A DNA stretch of 64,000 nt from NCBI RefSeq assembly GCF_038396675.1, contig NC_088921.1, positions 14,082,001 to 14,146,000 of the forward strand, written 5' to 3'. Source of the DNA: Hydra vulgaris. Taxonomy: Eukaryota; Cnidaria; Hydrozoa; Anthoathecata; Hydridae. Below are positions 58,079 to 64,000 of this stretch, piece after piece. Below the pieces are notes generated by a model, which worked only from the letters and a program-made list of their open reading frames with translations, did no database searches and had not been told where the DNA came from. Within the stretch, counting starts at the first letter, position 1, and each line of letters starts with the position of its first letter. Both the position numbers and the translations under genes were made by a program.

Positions 58079-59229
58079 TGTTGATCTGACTATTTGTAAT
58101 AATTAATATGTTATACTCTTTTATTATTGTATTTTTTGTTGTCATCATTAAAATATTTCCTATAAAAGGCATTATGATCATATGTAAATGAATATTGACC
58201 GCCAGCTAATATAAGTTATAAAAATATATTTTTGCTCTTTTCTTATCCTAAAATAATAAAAATAACTGTATATATTAGACAACATGTTTTGTACAACTAA
58301 GCATCTAACTAAAGAAAATATGTGACTTTATCTAAATAGTTATAATAACTGATTTTATTTAAAAAAATTAAAAATACTATTAGTAATACTGAGTGAGTAT
58401 CGTAACTTCGATACACAAGTCTTTGCAAAATTGTAAAGATTGATTTTTCTAATTTTTTTTTAGAAAATTAGGATTGATTACAAAATAATTAGATTTGTTT
58501 TTTTATTTATATAAAGTAAGCCACAAGTTGCTATATAATATATAACAAGCTAAAATATTAAAGAGGTTCAAACATTGCATGATTTTTTAATAATAACATT
58601 TTGGTCAAAAGAACAACGCGCATCGGTCAAAGGTACAACGTACGTGTTGTACCTTTGACCAATAGACTTCTTTTTTTTAAACGCGGGAAAAAGATACTTC
58701 TTGATTGAATGAAAAAAAAGTCCTAAGTATTATTTTTAGACAAAGTATGGCAGAATATTATACAGTTTGAATGGTTTAAATTTACTCAATAGACTACGCA
58801 AAAAACGCCTTAAAGCAAAAAGTGGTCAAAGGTACAACAGATTCCCCTATTTGATCTGTGGTTTTTTGAAAAACCAAAAATATAAACAACACAAAAAAAT
58901 CTATTAAAACTTAAAAACTATTTTTCTTCTTTGATTAAATTGAATTTGAATTAAATTGCTTAGTGCAAAAGGTACTTAAGTAAAAAATCCTTTGATCACC
59001 CATTTTAAATCCTTACTTTGAACTGTTACATCTCTGATCAAAGTAAATTTTTCAAAACTTTTATTTTATGACTTAAGTAATTTTAGGCCCTTTTGTTGGA
59101 AGAAAAATCTCATAAGAAGCGGTAAAAAGTTAAAAAACAAACAATTGTTTCATAAAATAACTATGTTTTTTAATTAAATTAATAAAATTTCATCTTAACA
59201 AATTTTTTATAATATGATAAATATACACT

Positions 59230-59500
59230 GGCCAGTGTTTCACATGTCCAGGTGAAACCCGGATAATACGGGTTTCGCATTGAGTGTCCGGGTGAAACCA
59301 AAAATGTCCAAGTTTTCTCCAAATTTCACTGCAATTTTAACTTTTACGCAATTAAATAATGTCCAAATCCTAATAAAAGCGTTCAAAAAAATGTTTAAAA
59401 AACTCACCGTGCCCGTTTTATTAGGTTTAAACCTAACAAAAACGCCCAAAGAACATTTAAAAAACGCACCGGACTCACTGGGGTATTTGTTATAATATAT
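59230..59500. other. Unclassified stretch with GTGAAACCCGG inverted words
   Basis: AAACCCG and CGGGTTT flank GATAATA at 59256-59276. ACTGGCCAGTG at the left and GACTCACTGGGGTA at the right may be edges of a repeat. The two overlapping frames here are not convincing genes. 58850-59229 and 59501-59740 show nothing. Confidence 0.3.
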
Positions 59501-59744
59501 TTTGAATTTAAGCTAATTTGGACAATTATATTAAATATAATTTTTAAAAAAGGTTGTCGAAGGGACTCTATGAAAGGTTGAGGTAATATCCTTACTATCC
59601 ATGTCTTCTTTGAATCCCTTTCTGTTTATGTTGCATATTATTTAAAAGGAGAAGCTTAGGCTTTTATTTTTTTAATATTATTTTATAAAAATCTTTGTTA
59701 GAATTTATTATACTATATAATCAGGAATTAAAATAAAAAAAAAG

Positions 59745-60240
59745 AGCTATTACTGTCAATGTTATTTAGAATATCTTTTTTACACTTTGAAATTTCTTTT
59801 GTAATTATTCCATTCAATTTCAGTCTTCAAAATTTTTTTTGTTTTCATTAATTTTTGATTTGTTAAGTTGGTTAATAAATAAAAATAAAGTTTAAAGGTT
59901 CAAAAATGTTAATAGGTATATTAATGATTAAAAATTTAGGGAGATTATTTGGATATAAATAGAATATATCATTATATAGAGAATCGTTTTTTAAAAATCG
60001 TTCATTCATGTTATTGGTAACTGCATACATTATAAATTATATACACTTATATGAATTTTATCATTAGAGTTATTCGCTCTATTTCTTTTATATGTTTGAC
60101 ATAAAATTGTTTCAATTTTAATTTCGTTTTCTCTGTTGTCTAGTTCTTTGTTTGCAGCCAATACAAAACTTACTGCTGCTTGATATAATCTTGATATAAT
60201 CAAAATCTCTTAGTATATTAAAAATTGTTTCGTATTTTTT
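59745..60240 (-). pseudogene. ZMYM1-like hAT relic
   Basis: The minus strand reads VSFVLAANKELDNRENEIKI and, in another frame, NNMNERFLKNDSLYNDIFYL followed by YPNNLPKF. These match the region before the C-terminal domain of ZMYM1-type hAT proteins (..I..RF..N..L..D...L.P..). It is short and heavily shifted. Confidence 0.4.
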
Positions 60241-60816
60241 ACTAACTAATATAAAAGTTATTCGAAAATTTTCCTTAATATTTGTCTTAACAATAAATGA
60301 TATTTTAGAGGCATGCATAATGTTTTCAACAAAAGAACTAATTATTTGCCTTAATTGTTAAAATAAACGTAACAATTTTTTAAACTAGTTTTTATCTCTA
60401 TTTTTATTTCTATTTCTATTTTATTTTATTTTAAGTAGAATAAATATAAATTTTATCGAACCAATCCACTAATTGAAGCAATCCGCAAAGCGAATTAATT
60501 CGCCGAAGAATTAAATCCACAAAAAAAAAAAAAAAAAAAGCCCGCAAAAACTGAGTTTGAAAAAATCTTAACTTTTAAATTAAAATAATATAATAATGCC
60601 TTACCGTAATAAATGTAAGTGAAGTAGACTTGTTAATCTGTTGAACGAATTGTTGTAGGTTAAAATTTCCAAATAGGAATGATTGAAAATAAAAAAGAAA
60701 TCCACTATTTATAGGACGCCCAAAATAAAAATGTAGTTTATATGGACCACACCATTTAATGGGTGACGCAGATGGAACGCGATTCGTATAATTCGCTGAG
60801 CGAATTAAAGTTAAGT

Positions 60817-61075
60817 TGATTTGTAAAAGTTTTTCGGATTGATAATCCGAACATCAAAAAAAGTCCGCAAAATAAAAATCCGCAAGCAGTTCGTAAAAAT
60901 TTTTCGGATTAATAATGCGAACACCAAAGAGAATCCGAAAAGAAAAAATTCGCTATTAGTTCGTAAATTATTTTTCGGATTACGGTTTGTAAAATGTTTA
61001 ACGATCGGACTGTTTTAATCCGCAAAATAAGTCGTTCAAAATAAGACTTTTTGCGGACTTTACGAACCGAATCGG
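60817..61075. repeat. 70-bp tandem repeat around TTTTTCGGATTAATAATCCG
   Basis: Three decayed units begin at about 60818, 60888 and 60958 (AGTTCGTAAA..TTTTTCGGATT). Related CGAATTAATTCGCC and AATCCGCAAA words occur at 60470-60520 and 61020-61070, so the whole 60450-61085 stretch may be one element. Confidence 0.6.
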
Positions 61076-61210
61076 CAGTGCCTACTTCCTATCCTGTACA
61101 TTTTTTAGACGCGATAACGCGATTTGATTCAGCAAAGGTATTAGCATAATTTCAATTAAATTAGTTAACCATTAAAGAAGTATTGTAAAAAAAGTTTTAC
61201 ACAATAACGA

Positions 61211-61420
61211 AAATTAAATTTTTTTATTTTTTATTTTTTTATTTTAGGTGCCCCAAGAAGTCCTAACGGTCTTGTCACAGAGCACCGTGGAAGTGCATTT
61301 AACCAGGAAGTTCACGCCTCCTTCCTTACCGTGACGCGTAAATATGCCCAAAGCTCGTTTCGAACCTGGATCTCCTGCATATAAAGCAAGCGTTCTAACC
61401 ACTGCGCCACGGCCGCACTC
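61211..61420 (-). repeat. tRNA-derived SINE, copy 3 (best preserved)
   Basis: Read from 61420 on the minus strand: GCGGCCGTGGCGCAGTGGTT (A box), AGGAGATCCAGGTTCGAAAC (B box), then a tRNA-unrelated body (GGAGGCGTGAACTTCCTGG, GACAAGACCGTTAGGACTTC) and an A-rich AAAATAAAAAAATAAA tail. The internal pol III promoter is intact in sequence. Lack of a foldable 3' acceptor half rules out a tRNA gene. Confidence 0.85.
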
Positions 61421-61430
61421 ATGCAGCATT

Positions 61431-61470
61431 AAAAAACAAACAAGCATGTTTTTGTGCTTGTTTGTTTTTT
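61431..61470. repeat. Perfect 16-bp hairpin AAAAAACAAACAAGCA
   Basis: Arms 61431-61446 and 61455-61470 pair exactly around TGTTTTTG, abutting the head of the SINE. Confidence 0.8.
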
Positions 61471-61634
61471 AAAAAAGTATTCATCCACCCTGCACTTAAA
61501 CCTCAATTTGTTATTAAATCAGTATTAAAGTAACATTTTTTAAATATAGATTAGATTTAGTAAGATTTTTATACCATTTTTCTTTATTTAAATTTTTTAT
61601 ATATATATATATTTTTTTGTCAAATTAAGTATTA

Positions 61635-62390
61635 AAAATGATAGTTTTGTTAGACTATGGAAAGAAGGAAAGTCACTGCGAAATATAAGAGAAAAAATAA
61701 AAAAATCACGTGCAACTGTGCAATCCGTTAACAAGAAATACTTAACCGCCATAAAATTGCTGATAAGAGTACAGGAGTCCAAACAAAATTTACGTATTGC
61801 ATCGACGATCTATTTTGCTCGTCATTCAGAATTCTAAAATAAATGCTCCAAAACTCGCTGGAATGCTGCAAAATGATTACAATTTAAAAGTGGATTCTGA
61901 AACTGTTAAAATAACCTTATGAAGAGCTAGATACAATGGTAGTGTACCATTGAAAAAGCTCTACATCAGCAAAGTCAACAATGTCAAACAACTACACTTT
62001 GCAAAGCTTCATATTAATGAACCACAAACGTTCTGGGAGTCAGTTCTTTTCAGTAATGAGTCGAAATTTAAAGTGTTTTCATCAATCAAATGAAGCATTT
62101 AAAAAACAAAACTTGTGTCCAACGGTGAAGCATGATGAAGAAAGTGTTTTAATGTGAGGGTGTACGAGTGCTTCAGGTGTAGGTAACTTGGTAAATTCCG
62201 ATATTGTGTCATTTTTTGGAACTATTTTGTTTCTATATGAAATTTTTTCTCATCTTCTACAAGTCGGTGGAATAAAATTACATCTCTAAGCAGAATCAGT
62301 CTTAAAATGGTAGTGTTCGAAATTTAATGCAGTTAATGCTGTAAAAGAAAATTTGGTATCCATTATTTCAGTGCTAAATGAAACTTAAAA
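61635..62390 (+). pseudogene. Tc1/mariner transposase relic
   Basis: An N-terminal helix-turn-helix is readable (LWKEGKSLREIREKIKKSRA, TVQSVNKKYL), followed after a frameshift by SKINAPKLAGMLQNDYNLKV, RARYNGSVPLKKLYIS and KLHINEPQTFWESVLFSNES. The catalytic SDES of Tc1 is SNES here (Asp to Asn). CPTVKHDEESVLM*GCTSAS with GVGNLV corresponds to the T.KHGGGS.MVWGCFS..GVG.L motif. At least six stops or shifts. No TIR was located. The preceding 61480-61634 is AT-rich. Confidence 0.82.
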
Positions 62391-62703
62391 TGATCAATAG
62401 TTGGAGACGCGTTTTATCTATCTAAGTTGTTGTACAAATTTTTAGATTCGTATAAGTTTATTTCATTTTTATATGTATGGCATTTGATCCTGGAACGTAT
62501 AAACAGTTAAGTTTATCTCTAAAAAAAAGGGTCAGGACATTTACAAATCTTCTATACTAATAAAAGGTCTTATAGATTATTTTCAATATTTTAGAAGTGA
62601 TTAAATTAATAAAGTTTTTGTCAGATTAAAGAAATATGTGAACAAATGAACACGTAAATAATAAAAGAACGAAAAAGAAAAAAAAAGAAAATGCAAGGGG
62701 AAT

Positions 62704-63096
62704 TTGTTGAAGACGATACCAAAATCAGCCAAAATTTCTTATCTAGCAGTACTTGATAGTATAATAATGCTATTAACTGAAAGATTTGAATATTTTAAGA
62801 ATATTGCAAAAGAATTTAACCTTTTAGCGGCTAAAGCATTTTGGGATTTGACAGCAGATCAATTAAAAAAGCAACTATGCATAAAATATTTGAATATCGA
62901 TGAAAAACAATTAAAAATTAAAGTAAAATGTTTCAAATACCAAATTCCAGCCATTATACAAAATAAAATTGTTTGTGAAATATGCCATTAGGAGTTGTTA
63001 AATATTTTAGGAGAATGGGAACTGCAAGCATTCTACCCAAACATAGAAAAAATTTTAAGACTGTTTCTTACAGTGCCAATAAAAAAAAGGCAAGGT
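62704..63096 (+). pseudogene. hAT-D transposase, C-terminal (dimerisation) part
   Basis: The frame 62704-62988 reads TERFEYFKNIAKEFNLLAAK and KQLKIKVKCFKYQIPAIIQN, then a stop (TAG 62989) and ELLNILGEWELQAFYPNIEK with ILRLFLTVPI. This order (RF..., L.....KF..., YPN....RIFL..P) is the hAT C-terminal domain. The sequence expected next (NCSAERSFS) is missing, and a donor-like AG|GTAAGA at 63091-63098 ends the similarity. The first codon at 62704 is TTG, so the true start is not known. Confidence 0.65.
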
Positions 63097-63377
63097 AAGA
63101 TAAATTTAATTAAAGTTATTTATGTTTTTTATGATAATATAGACAACTAATGTTTTAAGAGTAAAATATTTTATTTTAATACATTATAGCTATCAATATA
63201 TTTTATATTAAAAAATATTGATAACAATAAGAAAATATTTGAAATAACATTTTATTTTTTCCTTTATTTATTTCCATCTGTTTTCTCATGCTTATTTAAA
63301 AAAAATTTCAACTCTAGCATAAAAGGGCGCAAAAGAAAGTACTTGCCTAGGGCGCTAAAATCCAAGCTTTGCCTCTG
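62704..63377 (-). mobile_element. Right end of hAT-D (terminus read on the minus strand)
   Basis: CAGAGGCAAAGCTTGGATTT on the minus strand from 63377, followed by GCGCCCTAGGCAAG, is a typical ZMYM1-type hAT terminus. Its transposase C-terminus lies just inside, on the plus strand (62704-63096). The left end was not found. Confidence 0.5.
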
Positions 63378-63497
63378 ACCAAAAAAACAAAAAATAAAAA
63401 AGGACCTGTAAATTCAATAATGGCTGCAGTATACTAAGTATTCTAAATAGTTACGTTTTGTTGAAAAAGGTAGTGAAATAGGAAACCATTGTGTTTG

Positions 63498-64000
63498 TAA
63501 TGAAAAGTTCAGCATTAAATGGGGCAGTTTAAAAGCTGTAAAAACGTACATGGAATCAAAAAGTCATCAGAAAATTATGGTTTGCTTGATGCATACATGT
63601 CAATTCAAAGTTTTTTTAAACCTCTGAACATGCAGTTTTTAGATGAGGTTTCAGCAGCTGAATTATCATATATCTACTATGAAGTAAAATTTCACCATAG
63701 CTTTTCATCAATGGAATGAGTAAATAAAGTAAATTCAACAACATTTTTCCCAAGAAAATGAAGCTTGATAGAACTAAAATAGAATCAAGTGTTCAAATTG
63801 TATTAGCTCCGTGTGCTCTCAAATTGGTTGTGCGTGAAATTACTCGAACAAGTTCTTATTTGAACCTACCGTTCATAGCTTCAAAAAAAGGAAACGCAAA
63901 TATATTTCTAATTGTTGTATGCTTTTGTAGTATAAATAACGAAGAAGAGCTAACAATTAATTCTCTTAAGGGGTATACTCCCCAATTTTTAAATATTGAC
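63498..64000 (+). pseudogene. hAT-related zinc-finger protein, start of a broken copy running off the window
   Basis: A C..C...H...H finger remnant (CNEKFSIKWGSLKAVKTYME, SKSHQK) leads, after a frameshift near 63590, to LDAYMSIQSFFKPLNMQFLD and ELSYIYYEVKFHHSFSSME (stop TGA 63717). The next frame reads VLAPCALKLVVREITRTSSY and SKKGNANIFLIVVCFCS, resembling LAPFALKLVLREI..S.F...FDASNKGN.KLFPI of hAT-like finger proteins. The expected FDAS Asp lies where PFIAS is read. The rest lies beyond the window. Confidence 0.6.

Larger units (their letters stand above)
56571..58847 (+). mobile_element. Pogo/Tigger-B: 2.3-kb DNA transposon
   Basis: Termini GGGGAACCTGTTGTACATTT (left) and GGGGAATCTGTTGTACCTTT (right, minus strand) are flanked by TA (56569-56570, 58848-58849). 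The transposase gene inside lacks its DNA-binding half, so the element is internally deleted. An inverted pair of GGTCAAAGGTACAAC (58625-58639 / 58646-58660) repeats the terminal sequence internally. Confidence 0.88.

Noticed and set aside
61340..61420. Possible tRNA gene on the minus strand
   Set aside because: A and B boxes are present but the 3' acceptor half does not pair with the 5' end and the sequence continues into a SINE body.

Overview
This is a piece of an animal genome dominated by transposable elements. It is strongly AT-rich, has eukaryotic splice signals, and carries three copies of a tRNA-derived SINE, CR1/Jockey-type LINEs, hAT, pogo/Tigger, Tc1 and foldback elements, and two seven-transmembrane receptor genes. 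The mixture (ZMYM1/P52rIPK-type hAT elements, very AT-rich intergenic DNA, small single-exon receptors) best fits a cnidarian such as Hydra. That placement is an inference from composition and remembered families; no search was run.

Only four loci look like host genes. Two are rhodopsin-class GPCRs transcribed away from each other (25915-26895 minus, 52986-54014 plus), about 64% identical with no gap over 280 residues. One is a 56-residue protein at 23374-23544 that resembles the seed-maturation-protein (SMP) family. The fourth is an orphan basic protein of 174 residues at 15080-15604 with a likely intron in its 5' UTR. Each is preceded or surrounded by repeats.

Layout. 1-2.5 kb: two abutting LINE fragments. 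5.7-7.9 kb: a hAT element lying inside a (TA)n tract. 8.07-10.17 kb: a reverse transcriptase plus nuclease element that has lost its catalytic core. 10.2-11.1 kb: another LINE 3' end. 12.25-14.35 kb: an inverted LINE with remains of ORF1, endonuclease and RT. 15.95-16.88 kb: a pogo-type MITE. 18.75-19.84 kb: a short hAT with a perfect 8-bp target duplication and a BED-finger exon. 19.95-20.10 kb: a Harbinger-like MITE. 22.6-22.8 kb: a 14-bp minisatellite. 29.5-31.5 kb: foldback elements. 32.7-35.3 kb: a nearly open LINE ORF2. 35.7-36.2 kb: a giant hairpin and a 51-bp repeat. 36.3-43.4 kb: a hAT element split by a LINE. 45.6-48.7 kb: a full-length pogo/Tigger element. 49-51 kb: SINE and LINE scraps. 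56.6-58.8 kb: a second pogo element. 59.7-64 kb: hAT, SINE and Tc1 relics.

The LINEs could have supplied reverse transcriptase for the SINEs, and the pogo and hAT transposases could have moved the short non-autonomous copies, but every mobile-element reading frame here carries at least one disabling lesion. No CRISPR array, rRNA gene or convincing tRNA gene was seen.
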